NCBI RefSeq assembly: GCF_008642375.1
Contig: NZ_CP029194.1
Location: 8,178,501-8,242,500, forward strand
Reading direction: 5' to 3'
Source of the DNA: Streptomyces venezuelae
GTDB lineage: Bacteria > Actinomycetota > Actinomycetes > Streptomycetales > Streptomycetaceae
Length of the DNA: 64,000 nucleotides
Each line of letters begins with the position of its first letter. Position 1 is the stretch's first letter. Made by a program: the position numbers and the translations under genes. Below the pieces are notes generated by a model. The model saw only the letters and a list, made by a program, of their open reading frames with translations. It was not told the origin of the DNA and ran no database searches. Positions 26,838 to 34,876 of this stretch are shown here, in pieces.

Positions 26838-28247
26838 ATGACCGTTGAGACCGGCCCGGAAGCGCAGGTGGAGCCGCCCAGGCAGTCCAGCCTGAGCACC
26901 GCGGCCGCCCGCAACCTCGCCACCACGACCAAGTCCACCCCGCAGATGCAGGAGATCTCCTCCCGCTGGCTGCTCCGGATGCTCCCCTGGGTGGAGACGA
27001 AGGGCGGCGCCTACCGGGTGAACCGCCGACTGAGCTACACCGTCGGCGACGGCCGCATCGAGTTCGTCCAGGACGGCTCCCGCGTCCGCGTGATCCCCCA
27101 GGAACTGGGCGAACTGGCCCTGCTGCGCGGCTTCGACGACGTCGAGGTGCTCACCGCGATCGCCGACCGCTGCGTCCAGCGCGACTTCCGCGCCGGCGAG
27201 GTACTGGCCGAGCGCGGCACCCCCGCCGAGCAGATCCACCTGATCGCCCACGGCCGGATCAACCAGACCTCCGTCGGCAAGTACGGCGACGAGGTCGCGG
27301 TCTCCGTCCTCGCCGACGGCGACCGCCTCGGCGAGAACGCCCTCCTGGACGCCGACGCCAGGTGGGACTACACCGCCACCGCCGAGACCGCCGGCACCCT
27401 GCTCACCCTGTCCCGCGCCGACTTCGCCTCGATCGTGGACTCCGCGCCCGCCCTCCGGGCGCACCTCGACGGGTTCAGCTCGCTTCCCCAGCAGCGGCAG
27501 AACCGTCACGGCGAGGCCGAGATCGCGATGTCCGCCGGCCACGTCGGCGAGGTCGCGCTGCCCGGCGCCTTCGTGGACTACGAGCTCAAGCCGCGCGAGT
27601 ACGAACTCTCCGTCGCCCAGACCGTCCTCAAGGTCCACACCCGGGTCGCCGACCTCTACAACGGCCCGATGAACCAGACGGAGCAGCAGCTCAAGCTCAC
27701 CATCGAGGCCCTGCGCGAGCGCCAGGAGCACGAGCTCATCAACCACCCGGAGTTCGGCCTCCTGCACAACGCCGACTTCAAGCAGCGGATCCAGACCCAC
27801 TCGGGCCCGCCCACTCCGGACGACCTCGACGAGCTGCTCACCCGCCGTCGCGGCACCAAGCTCTTCCTCGCCCACCCCCGGACGATCGCGGCCATCGGCC
27901 GCGAATGGAACCGGGCCGGGCTCTATCCGGACACGGTCCTCCTCGACGGGCACCAGGTCCCGTCCTGGCGCGGGGTCCCGATCCTGCCCTGCAACAAGAT
28001 CCCCATCAGCAAGGAGAACACCAGCTCGATCCTCGCCATGCGTCTCGGCGAGGACAACCAGGGCGTCATCGGCCTCCGCCAGACCGGCCTGCCGGAGGAG
28101 TACGAGCCGGGCCTGTCCGTGCGGTTCATGGGGATCAGCGAGCAGGCGATCATGTCGTACCTGGTCACCACGTACTACTCGGCCGCGATCCTCGTGCCCA
28201 ACGCGCTCGGAGTCCTGGAGAACGTGCAGATCGCCCGCAGGCGCTGA
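26838..28247 (+). CDS. family 2B encapsulin shell protein
   Basis: The 469-residue protein combines a disordered N-terminus, a cyclic-nucleotide-binding-like domain (about residues 95-210; EVLAERGTPAEQIHLIAHGRI and DGDRLGENALL) and a C-terminal HK97-type shell fold. The order matches family 2B encapsulins that enclose 2-methylisoborneol synthase in Streptomyces. Conserved shell segments include DYELKPREYELSVAQTVLKV, HPEFGLLHNADFKQRI and GVIGLRQTGLPEEYEPG. GAAGGAGAG precedes the ATG. It is the first gene of the 2-MIB operon. The nucleotide-like domain may gate the shell. Confidence 0.93.
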   Translation: MTVETGPEAQVEPPRQSSLSTAAARNLATTTKSTPQMQEISSRWLLRMLPWVETKGGAYRVNRRLSYTVGDGRIEFVQDGSRVRVIPQELGELALLRGFDDVEVLTAIADRCVQRDFRAGEVLAERGTPAEQIHLIAHGRINQTSVGKYGDEVAVSVLADGDRLGENALLDADARWDYTATAETAGTLLTLSRADFASIVDSAPALRAHLDGFSSLPQQRQNRHGEAEIAMSAGHVGEVALPGAFVDYELKPREYELSVAQTVLKVHTRVADLYNGPMNQTEQQLKLTIEALRERQEHELINHPEFGLLHNADFKQRIQTHSGPPTPDDLDELLTRRRGTKLFLAHPRTIAAIGREWNRAGLYPDTVLLDGHQVPSWRGVPILPCNKIPISKENTSSILAMRLGEDNQGVIGLRQTGLPEEYEPGLSVRFMGISEQAIMSYLVTTYYSAAILVPNALGVLENVQIARRR

Positions 28248-28283
28248 CCCGCCCCGGAGCCGCACCCGTCCGGACGACGCCAT

Positions 28284-28308
28284 CGCCCGGCCCCTTCCGG
28301 GCCGGGCG
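28284..28308 (+). terminator. intra-operon hairpin between shell and cargo genes
   Basis: CGCCCGGCCC and GGGCCGGGCG form a perfect 10-bp stem with a CTTCC loop in the 113-bp gap between the encapsulin and 2-MIB synthase genes. It may attenuate transcription so that shell exceeds cargo, or stabilise the upstream message. Confidence 0.55.
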
Positions 28309-28360
28309 GCCATGCCCGGGATCCGGGACGAACCACCCCACCCCCTTCAAGGAGTCACGG

Positions 28361-29653
28361 ATGCCCGAGCCCGGGCTTTCCCCTCTGCAGTCGAGCCTGC
28401 CCAGCGCAGCGGCCCACTTCGGGGCCCACGTCCTCACCCAGGCCGGCTCCGTCGGCGTCGAAGCGGTCGACACCGCGCCGTCCACCGTCCCCGTTCCGGC
28501 GGAGGTGGCGGAGCCCGCGCCGGTGCCCGTGTCGGCGCCGGAGCCGGGTCCCGGCCTCGGCCGGGTCCTCCGCGGGCCCAGCGGCCTCGGCACAGCGGCT
28601 CTGAGTCTGGCCCGGCCCGTGGCGCCGCCCGTCGTGGAGGCGCCGGTCACGGCGGCCCCCGCGGCACCGGTCGACGCCCTGCACATCCCGGGCCTCTACT
28701 ACCACCCGGTGGTCGAGCCCGATCCGGTGCGGGTGGAGGAGCTCAGCCGCCGGATCAAGGACTGGGCGCTGAACGAGGTGCAGCTGTACCCCGAGGAGTG
28801 GGAGGGCCAGTTCGACGGCTTCTCCGTCGGGAAGTACATGGTCGCCTGCCACCCGGACGCCCCGAGCATCGAGCACCTGATGGTGGCCGCGCGCCTGATG
28901 GTCGCCGAGAACGCGGTCGACGACTGCTACTGCGAGGACCACGGGGGCTCGCCCGTCGGACTCGGCGGTCGCCTCCTCCTCGCGCACACCGCCCTCGACC
29001 CCCTGCACACGACGGCGGAGTACCAGCCGCAGTGGGCGCAGTCGCTCCACGAGGACGCCCCGCGGCGCTCGTACCGCTCGGCCATGGAGTACTTCGTCCG
29101 GCAGGCCACGCCCTCCCAGGCCGACCGGTTCCGCCACGACATGGCCCGCCTCCACCTCGGTTACCTCGCGGAGGGCGCCTGGGCCGAGACCGACCACACC
29201 CCCGAGGTGTGGGAGTACCTGGTGATGCGGCAGTTCAACAACTTCCGGCCGTGTCCCACCATCACCGACACCGTCGGTGGCTACGAACTCCCGGCGGACC
29301 TGCACGCCCAGCCCGCCATGCAGCGGGTGCTCGCTCTCGCCGGAAACGCGTGCACCATCGTCAACGACCTTTACTCGTACACCAAGGAACTCGCCAGCCC
29401 CGGCCGGCACTTGAACCTGCCCGTGGTGCTCGCCGACCGGGAGAACCTCTCGGACCAGGACGGCTACCTCAAGGCGGTCGAGGTCCACAACGACCTCATG
29501 CGCGACTTCGAGTCCGAGGCCGCCGCCCTCGCCGCCGCCTGTCCCGTCCCCAGCGTGCTGCGCTTCCTGCGGGGAGTCGCCGTATGGGTCGACGGCAACC
29601 ACTACTGGCACCAGACCAACACCTTCCGCTACAGCCTGCCCGATTTCTGGTAA
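28361..29653 (+). CDS. tpc: 2-methylisoborneol synthase
   Basis: The 430-residue class I terpene cyclase converts 2-methyl-GPP to the odorant 2-methylisoborneol. The acidic metal motif is DDCYCED (residues 187-193), and the second is the NSE triad N335, S339, E343 in NDLYSYTKE. About 110 N-terminal residues are Pro/Ala/Val-rich and disordered; in the characterised system this leader targets the enzyme into the encapsulin. AAGGAG precedes the ATG. The methyltransferase gene begins only 3 nt after the stop. Confidence 0.95.
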   Translation: MPEPGLSPLQSSLPSAAAHFGAHVLTQAGSVGVEAVDTAPSTVPVPAEVAEPAPVPVSAPEPGPGLGRVLRGPSGLGTAALSLARPVAPPVVEAPVTAAPAAPVDALHIPGLYYHPVVEPDPVRVEELSRRIKDWALNEVQLYPEEWEGQFDGFSVGKYMVACHPDAPSIEHLMVAARLMVAENAVDDCYCEDHGGSPVGLGGRLLLAHTALDPLHTTAEYQPQWAQSLHEDAPRRSYRSAMEYFVRQATPSQADRFRHDMARLHLGYLAEGAWAETDHTPEVWEYLVMRQFNNFRPCPTITDTVGGYELPADLHAQPAMQRVLALAGNACTIVNDLYSYTKELASPGRHLNLPVVLADRENLSDQDGYLKAVEVHNDLMRDFESEAAALAAACPVPSVLRFLRGVAVWVDGNHYWHQTNTFRYSLPDFW

Positions 29654-29656
29654 GAA

Positions 29657-30553
29657 ATGGAAAACCTTGTGACCAGCACCGAGCTCACCTCCGCCAACGC
29701 CACTTCCGCGTTCGTTCCGGCTCCGGCGTCGCCCTACCAGAGCGACATCGCCCGTTACTGGAACCAGGAGGCCAGGCCCGTGAACCTGCGCCTCGGCGAC
29801 GTCGACGGGCTCTACCACCACCACTACGGCATCGGCGACATCGACCACGCCGCCCTCGGAGACACCGAGGACAGCGAGTACGAGAAGAAGCTGATCGCCG
29901 AGCTGCACCGCCTCGAGTCCGCGCAGGCCGAGGTCCTCCTCGACCACCTCGGCGCCATCACGCGGGACGACACGCTCGTCGACGCCGGCTGCGGCCGCGG
30001 CGGTTCGAGCGTCATGGCCCACCAGCGCTTCGGCTGCAAGGTCGAGGGCGTCACCCTCTCCTCCACGCAGGCCGAGTTCGGCAACCGGCGCGCGAAGGAG
30101 CTCGGCATCGACGACCACGTCCGTGCCCAGGTCTGCAACATGCTCGACACCCCGTTCGAGAAGGGCAGCATCGCCGCCTCGTGGAACAACGAGTCGAGCA
30201 TGTACGTCGACCTGGACGACCTCTTCGCCGAGCACTCCCGCTTCCTCAAGGTCGGCGGCCGCTACGTGACCATCACGGGCTGCTGGAACCCGCGGTACGG
30301 CCAGCCCTCGAAGTGGGTCTCGCAGATCAACGCGCACTTCGAGTGCAACATCCACTCCCGCCGTGAGTACCTCCGCGCCATGGCCGACAACCGGCTCGTC
30401 CCGCAGGCGGTCGTCGACCTGACGCCCGCGACCCTGCCCTACTGGGAGCTGCGGGCCACCTCCTCGCTGGTCACCGGGATCGAGGAGGCGTTCATCGAGT
30501 CGTACAAGGACGGCTCCTTCCAGTACGTGCTGATCGCGGCCGACCGCGTCTGA
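29657..30553 (+). CDS. gppmt: geranyl diphosphate 2-C-methyltransferase
   Basis: The 298-residue SAM-dependent methyltransferase makes 2-methyl-GPP for the synthase encoded upstream. SAM motif I is LVDAGCGRGGSSVMAHQRFG, and the family segment DIARYWNQEARPVNLRLGDVDGLYHHHYGIG near the N-terminus is diagnostic of GPPMT. It is soluble and co-transcribed with the synthase (3-nt gap). A strong terminator follows. Confidence 0.95.
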   Translation: MENLVTSTELTSANATSAFVPAPASPYQSDIARYWNQEARPVNLRLGDVDGLYHHHYGIGDIDHAALGDTEDSEYEKKLIAELHRLESAQAEVLLDHLGAITRDDTLVDAGCGRGGSSVMAHQRFGCKVEGVTLSSTQAEFGNRRAKELGIDDHVRAQVCNMLDTPFEKGSIAASWNNESSMYVDLDDLFAEHSRFLKVGGRYVTITGCWNPRYGQPSKWVSQINAHFECNIHSRREYLRAMADNRLVPQAVVDLTPATLPYWELRATSSLVTGIEEAFIESYKDGSFQYVLIAADRV

Positions 30554-30572
30554 CCTCCGGTCCCCGCCGGAG

Positions 30573-30606
30573 AGGGCCGGGCCCGTCACCCGACGGGCCC
30601 GGCCCT
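30573..30606 (+). terminator. terminator of the 2-MIB operon
   Basis: A perfect 15-bp G/C stem (AGGGCCGGGCCCGTC and its complement) with an ACCC loop lies 19 bp after the methyltransferase stop. Confidence 0.85.
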
Positions 30607-30633
30607 GCGTCTTCCAAGAAGCCCGAGAATGGG

Positions 30634-30652
30634 TTAGGTTAGGCTTGCCTAA
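30634..30652. promoter_or_regulatory. iron box (DmdR/IdeR type)
   Basis: TTAGGTTAGGCTTGCCTAA matches the 19-bp actinobacterial iron box TTAGGTTAGGCTAACCTAA at 17 positions. It lies 45 bp upstream of the DUF2470 gene, so iron repression is predicted. Confidence 0.85.
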
Positions 30653-30696
30653 GTAACGACTTGGGTATCTCCTCACCTTGCCCCTGGAGAGCTCGG

Positions 30697-31401
30697 ATGC
30701 GCCCCTTCAGTTCCCCCGTCGCCCAGCCCACCCCCGCGGAACGCGTGCGCTCCATCCTGGCCTCCGCGCACTCGATGACGGTCGTGGCCGACGGACGCCG
30801 TCAGGAGGTCCACCTCCTGGACGGGACGGGACCGATGGGCCACATCCACCTCCACGACCCGTCCGAGGGCGTCCACGACGGCCGCGACGCACGGATCCCC
30901 GTACGTCTGGAGCTCACGGACATCGCCCCCACCGCCGTACGCGAACGCGTGCGGGCGCGCGTCACCCTCACCGGGCTGCTGGGCGCCGAGTACGCGCACG
31001 ACGCCGCCGAGAGCACCTGTCTGGAGTTCGGCCAGGCACTCCTCGAAGACGCCCAGGGGCGGACGTACGTCACCCTGGACGCCCTCCACGAGGCGGACGC
31101 CGACCCCATCGCCTCCCGCGAGTCGGCCATGCTCACCCACCTCGTCGACAGCCACGCCGAACTCGTCCCGCTGCTCCTGCGCCTCGTCCGGCCGCGCCCC
31201 GAGCGCCGCATGCTCCGCGTCCTGCCGGTCGCCCTGGACCGCTACGGAGTCACGCTGCGCCTGGAGTACCCCACGGGCCACCAGGATGCCCGCCTGCCCT
31301 TCCCCACCGCCGTCACCCACATCGACGAGGCCGGCCCCCGGATCCACGCCCTCTTCGCCGCTGCGCGACGCTCCTCGCACCCCAACAGCCTGCTGACCTG
31401 A
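30697..31401 (+). CDS. DUF2470-domain protein, iron-regulated
   Basis: The 234-residue soluble protein carries DUF2470, the domain found at the C-terminus of HugZ-type heme-handling proteins (AERVRSILASAHSMTVVADG, and TYVTLDALHEADADPIASRESAMLTHLVDSH). The ATG at 30697 has GGAGAG upstream. An iron box in the promoter predicts expression under iron limitation. In Streptomyces such proteins are often near siderophore or heme genes. Here it stands alone, so a role in heme or iron use is inferred from the domain and the box. Confidence 0.75.
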   Translation: MRPFSSPVAQPTPAERVRSILASAHSMTVVADGRRQEVHLLDGTGPMGHIHLHDPSEGVHDGRDARIPVRLELTDIAPTAVRERVRARVTLTGLLGAEYAHDAAESTCLEFGQALLEDAQGRTYVTLDALHEADADPIASRESAMLTHLVDSHAELVPLLLRLVRPRPERRMLRVLPVALDRYGVTLRLEYPTGHQDARLPFPTAVTHIDEAGPRIHALFAAARRSSHPNSLLT

Positions 31402-31427
31402 GGTCCCGAGCGCCCCGGGCGAACTCC

Positions 31428-32288
31428 TCAGCGCGGGCCGGGCAGATAGTACGGGCGGTTGTGTGCGGCCACCGGCGGGGACTGGAACGTCCACGCGCCG
31501 ACCGCACGCGCGGGGCCCACGAGAGCGGTGAGGTCCTGACCGAGCTCCGTCGCCCCGTCATGGACCGTCAGACGGATCCGCCCGGCGTCGGCCACGGGGT
31601 CGAGCGCGTGGTGCCGGTACGGCTGGTAGAGGTTCATCGGCCCGGCCAGCGCGCGCCCCTCGGTATCGGTGCCGTAGCCGGTGACCGGGGCGTTGTTCGC
31701 CGGGACCGAGCCCAGGCCTGTGAGGTCGGCGGTGAGGGTGAAGACGTCCTCGTCGTGCCGGACCACGGCCTGCGAACCCTCCGGGCCCGCCGAGGCCTTG
31801 CGGCAGTGCACCGTCCAGGCGTCTCCCGCGGGGCCGTTGGGCGACGGCATCGTCGACTCGAACCAGCCGGGATGCTTGGGCTCGGCGAAGAGACGCCGCC
31901 CCGCGTCGATGGCCAGCGGGTTGTCGCACAGCACGTGGACCCGCGCGATGCCGAGCAGCCGCGTCTGGTCGACGCCGTGCGCGTACTCCTCGTAGGAGAG
32001 GTGCGGCAGCCGGTGGGCCTCCGCCGTCGGGTGGGCGATGATGTTGAACTCGATCTCCTGGGTGACGCCACCGCCGAAGGCGTACTGGGCGAAGTACAGC
32101 TGGTAGTTGAGCGAGACGACGGCCCGACCGCCGAACTCGGCCGCGCTCAGGGCCGGATGACGTTTGGCCAGCACGTCCCGCACCGGCTCGGGATCCACGA
32201 GGAAGTCGACGCCGATCTGGTGCAGCGCACCGTAGTGGAACGGCAGCTGGTACGGCGCGGGGACGGGCGGCAGCGGCAGGGGGGTCAC
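31428..32288 (-). CDS. acetoacetate decarboxylase-like protein
   Basis: The 286-residue protein reads PYQLPFHYGALHQIGVDFLVD, VVSLNYQLYFAQYAFGGGVTQEIEFNII, LLGIARVHVLCDNPLAIDAG and LFAEPKHPGWFES. The beta-rich pattern and the G...EPK segment recall acetoacetate decarboxylase-fold proteins, but I am not certain. There is no signal peptide. The GTG start overlaps the GMC oxidoreductase stop by 4 nt, so the two are coupled. It is the last gene of a three-gene oxidoreductase operon. Confidence 0.45.
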   Translation of the reverse strand: MTPLPLPPVPAPYQLPFHYGALHQIGVDFLVDPEPVRDVLAKRHPALSAAEFGGRAVVSLNYQLYFAQYAFGGGVTQEIEFNIIAHPTAEAHRLPHLSYEEYAHGVDQTRLLGIARVHVLCDNPLAIDAGRRLFAEPKHPGWFESTMPSPNGPAGDAWTVHCRKASAGPEGSQAVVRHDEDVFTLTADLTGLGSVPANNAPVTGYGTDTEGRALAGPMNLYQPYRHHALDPVADAGRIRLTVHDGATELGQDLTALVGPARAVGAWTFQSPPVAAHNRPYYLPGPR

Positions 32289-34171
32289 GGGGCGGCTCCT
32301 GAGGTGAGACGGGCGGGCCGGTCGCGGGCGTCGAGCTCGCGCGCGACGGCCCCGGCGCTGCGCAGCGCCAGGGCGGCCATGGTCAGCGTCGGGTTGGAGG
32401 TGGCGACCGAGGGCATGCTGCCGCAGCCCACGGCGTACAGGCCGGGATGGTCCCAGCAGCGTTGGTGGGAGTCGACGACGGAGGTGGCGGGGTCGTCGCC
32501 CATGACGTGGGTGCCCGCTCCGTGACCGGCTCCCCGGTAGGCGTATGTCCTGCCCCGGTGCTCGAAGCGCCCCGGCCAGCCGTGAGCGGCCGGGTCGTCG
32601 GTGTGGTCCTCTGCGCCGAGCAGGGCGAAGATCCCGTCGGAGACCCGCCGAGCGGCGGCCATGCCCTCCCGGACGTGCGGCGAAAGGTCGTACGAGACCG
32701 CCGGGCGCGGCAGACCGAGTGCGTCGCGGTGCCGAGGGTCGAGGGTGACGCGGTTGGCCGGGTCCGCTTCCTGCTCCATCTCGAACTGGAGCGTGAACCG
32801 ACGTCCCAGGCGCTCCCGCACGGCGGACCGCAGCGCCGGCCCGAAGAGCCCCCGCCCGCCCGCGCCTCCGGTGCGCAGGAGCGCGGCGACGTCACCGTCG
32901 ACGGCTCCCCTGGCCCACGCCCAGCCCCAGTTGCCGATCTCGACCCGGAAGGGCGCGCGGGCGCGGCGGGCGGGGCCGAAACGGAAGCCTTCCAGTCCGG
33001 AGGTGGAGCCCGGGCCCCGGTACGGGCCGACCTCCTCGGGCATCAGCCCCCAGGTGAGCAGCACCGGATGGTCCATCAGATTGCGGCCGACCTGGTCGCT
33101 GCGGTTGGCGAGGCCGGACAGGAGCAGCAGCCGGGCGTTCTCGACGGCGTGCGCGGCCAGGACCACCACGTCGGCCGAGGCCGTGCCCGGCGTCGCCGGA
33201 CCCGTCCCGGCACTCCAGCGCAGGAACTCGACCCCGGTCGCGCGGCCGTTTCCGTCGACGAGGACCCGGTGGACGACCGCCCGGTCGACCAGCGTCACCG
33301 AGTCGCTCCAGCGGGCCTGCGTCTTGAGCGGCGTGTACTTGGCGTGGCTGGGGCAGAGCGGGATGCAGCTGGCGCTGCCGAGGCATCGGCTGTCGGGGTC
33401 GGGCCGGCCGTGCGCGCCCACGGGGACGTACCCCGCGCCGTCGTCGTAGCGCGGATCGGGGATGCCGTTGCGGCCGTGCGGGGTACCGGTGACCCGCAGG
33501 ACGACCGGGTCCCCGGTGGCCGGGTCGGGCAGGGTCCGGCCGTCGAGCCGCGTGGCGAGTGTCCGGTCGAGGTGGCTGACGGGGAGCGCCCGCATGGGGA
33601 AGGCGTAACCCTCGGGGAACGGCAGCCCGACGTGCTCGCGCTGCTCGTCGACGTCGGCGGCGACCCCGATCTCGTACTCCGCCGCCCGGTAGTGGGGCTC
33701 CAGCTCGTCGTAGCCGATCGGCCAGCTGCGTCCGTAGCCGAACTCGGCCGTACGGAAGTCCTCCGGGTGCATCCTCGGGGTGAGGCCGGTCCAGACGTTC
33801 CCGGTGCCGCCGTTGACGCGTACGTAACCGCTCGCGTAGGGGAGGGGACCCCGTTGGAGGAGATGGCCCTCGGCCGCGTACCCGCCCGGGGGCGGGCCGG
33901 TCAGATCGGTCACCTCCGGCCAGGCCGCCTCGGGGCTCGGGAGATACGGGGAACCGGGGACCTTGACGCCCGCCGTGAGGAAGGTGTCGAGCGCGGCCCG
34001 GTGCCCGGACTCGGGGTCGGCCGCCGCGGGCCCCGCCTCCAGGACCAGCACCCGCCGCCCCAGCTCGCCGAGCCGCCGGGCGACGAGCGAACCGGCGATC
34101 CCTGCGCCGACCACGATCACGTCGTAAGGACCGGGACCGGGTGCGGCGGCGGGCCTCCCGGCGGCGCTCAT
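32285..34171 (-). CDS. GMC-family flavin oxidoreductase
   Basis: The 628-residue FAD enzyme has the N-terminal motif DVIVVGAGIAGSLVARRLG and the GMC C-terminal signature GTHVMGDDPATSVVD, with YAVGCGSMPSVATSNPTLT. A Cys-containing segment CLGSASCIPLCPSHAKYTPL is typical of gluconate/sorbitol-dehydrogenase-like members that work with a small subunit. The catalytic His lies in the C-terminal GAGHGAGTHVMG region. There is no signal sequence. The ATG at 34171 overlaps the small-subunit stop (ATGA). The substrate is unknown. Confidence 0.85.
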   Translation of the reverse strand: MSAAGRPAAAPGPGPYDVIVVGAGIAGSLVARRLGELGRRVLVLEAGPAAADPESGHRAALDTFLTAGVKVPGSPYLPSPEAAWPEVTDLTGPPPGGYAAEGHLLQRGPLPYASGYVRVNGGTGNVWTGLTPRMHPEDFRTAEFGYGRSWPIGYDELEPHYRAAEYEIGVAADVDEQREHVGLPFPEGYAFPMRALPVSHLDRTLATRLDGRTLPDPATGDPVVLRVTGTPHGRNGIPDPRYDDGAGYVPVGAHGRPDPDSRCLGSASCIPLCPSHAKYTPLKTQARWSDSVTLVDRAVVHRVLVDGNGRATGVEFLRWSAGTGPATPGTASADVVVLAAHAVENARLLLLSGLANRSDQVGRNLMDHPVLLTWGLMPEEVGPYRGPGSTSGLEGFRFGPARRARAPFRVEIGNWGWAWARGAVDGDVAALLRTGGAGGRGLFGPALRSAVRERLGRRFTLQFEMEQEADPANRVTLDPRHRDALGLPRPAVSYDLSPHVREGMAAARRVSDGIFALLGAEDHTDDPAAHGWPGRFEHRGRTYAYRGAGHGAGTHVMGDDPATSVVDSHQRCWDHPGLYAVGCGSMPSVATSNPTLTMAALALRSAGAVARELDARDRPARLTSGAAP

Positions 34172-34608
34172 CGGACCGCCCCCTCGGGCGCCTCGGACCA
34201 GCTCCCGAACCCGGGCCGGCCGGTGCCGGGCGCATGCCCGCCGAGGGCCCGCCACACCAGCCCCTCGGCATAGGAGCGGGCGGAGACGACGGTGGGCGCC
34301 GATCCGGGCGGCCCCGGCCAACTGCCCGTGTACCAGAGACAGGTGAGCGCTCTGGCGAGGCCGAGCGGCTCCTCCGCCAGTCTCTCCGCGAGCTCCCCGA
34401 CGGATTCCGGTGTGCGGGGGAGCCCGGCGACGGCGGCCCGCAGCGCGCGGCACGGCGCGGCGCCCACCCGCGCCGCGACGAACTCCGCGTACGTCCCGGC
34501 CATCCCCGTCTTCTCCAGTTCGGGCACGCTGAATCCGCTGAGCACCGAGGACAGCTCGACGAACTCCTCCGTACCACCCCAGGCCTCGGCCGCACTCGAC
34601 ACGTTCAC
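34168..34608 (-). CDS. small subunit-like protein (FAD-dependent sorbitol dehydrogenase type)
   Basis: The 146-residue helical protein begins near TEEFVELSSVLSGFSVPELEKTGMAGTYAEFV and contains RALTCLWYTGSW. This matches the small subunit found with GMC dehydrogenases of the sorbitol/fructose type (FLALSxALTGF-like start, LWYTG near the middle). No Tat signal is visible, unlike many family members. It overlaps the large subunit by 4 nt and opens the three-gene operon. It probably helps large-subunit folding or electron transfer. Confidence 0.65.
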   Translation of the reverse strand: MNVSSAAEAWGGTEEFVELSSVLSGFSVPELEKTGMAGTYAEFVAARVGAAPCRALRAAVAGLPRTPESVGELAERLAEEPLGLARALTCLWYTGSWPGPPGSAPTVVSARSYAEGLVWRALGGHAPGTGRPGFGSWSEAPEGAVR

Positions 34609-34785
34609 GTACCCGTACCCCTCCCTCGACGCACGACGGTGATCGTTCCCCGACGCCGAGCTTCGGACGCGTCCAGTTCAGGACAACCGTGCAGGTGAGA
34701 TGGCCGACCGACGGCGGCGTGCGATGGCGCGTTCCGGGGGCGCGCGGCGCCCGGGGCGCCTTTGGCGCGTTCGGGCCGAGCGGAG

Positions 34786-34820
34786 GCCCCGCCGGCCGTC
34801 GCGGTGACGGCCGGCGGGGC
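34786..34820 (-). terminator. terminator of the glycan-uptake operon
   Basis: A perfect 15-bp stem (GCCCCGCCGGCCGTC and its complement) with a GCGGT loop lies 56 bp beyond the GH16 stop on the minus strand. Confidence 0.8.
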
Positions 34821-34876
34821 CGGTTGGGCGGCGGCCGATGGCGTCGGCGCCGCCGCGGGCCGGGTGCAGTGGGCCG

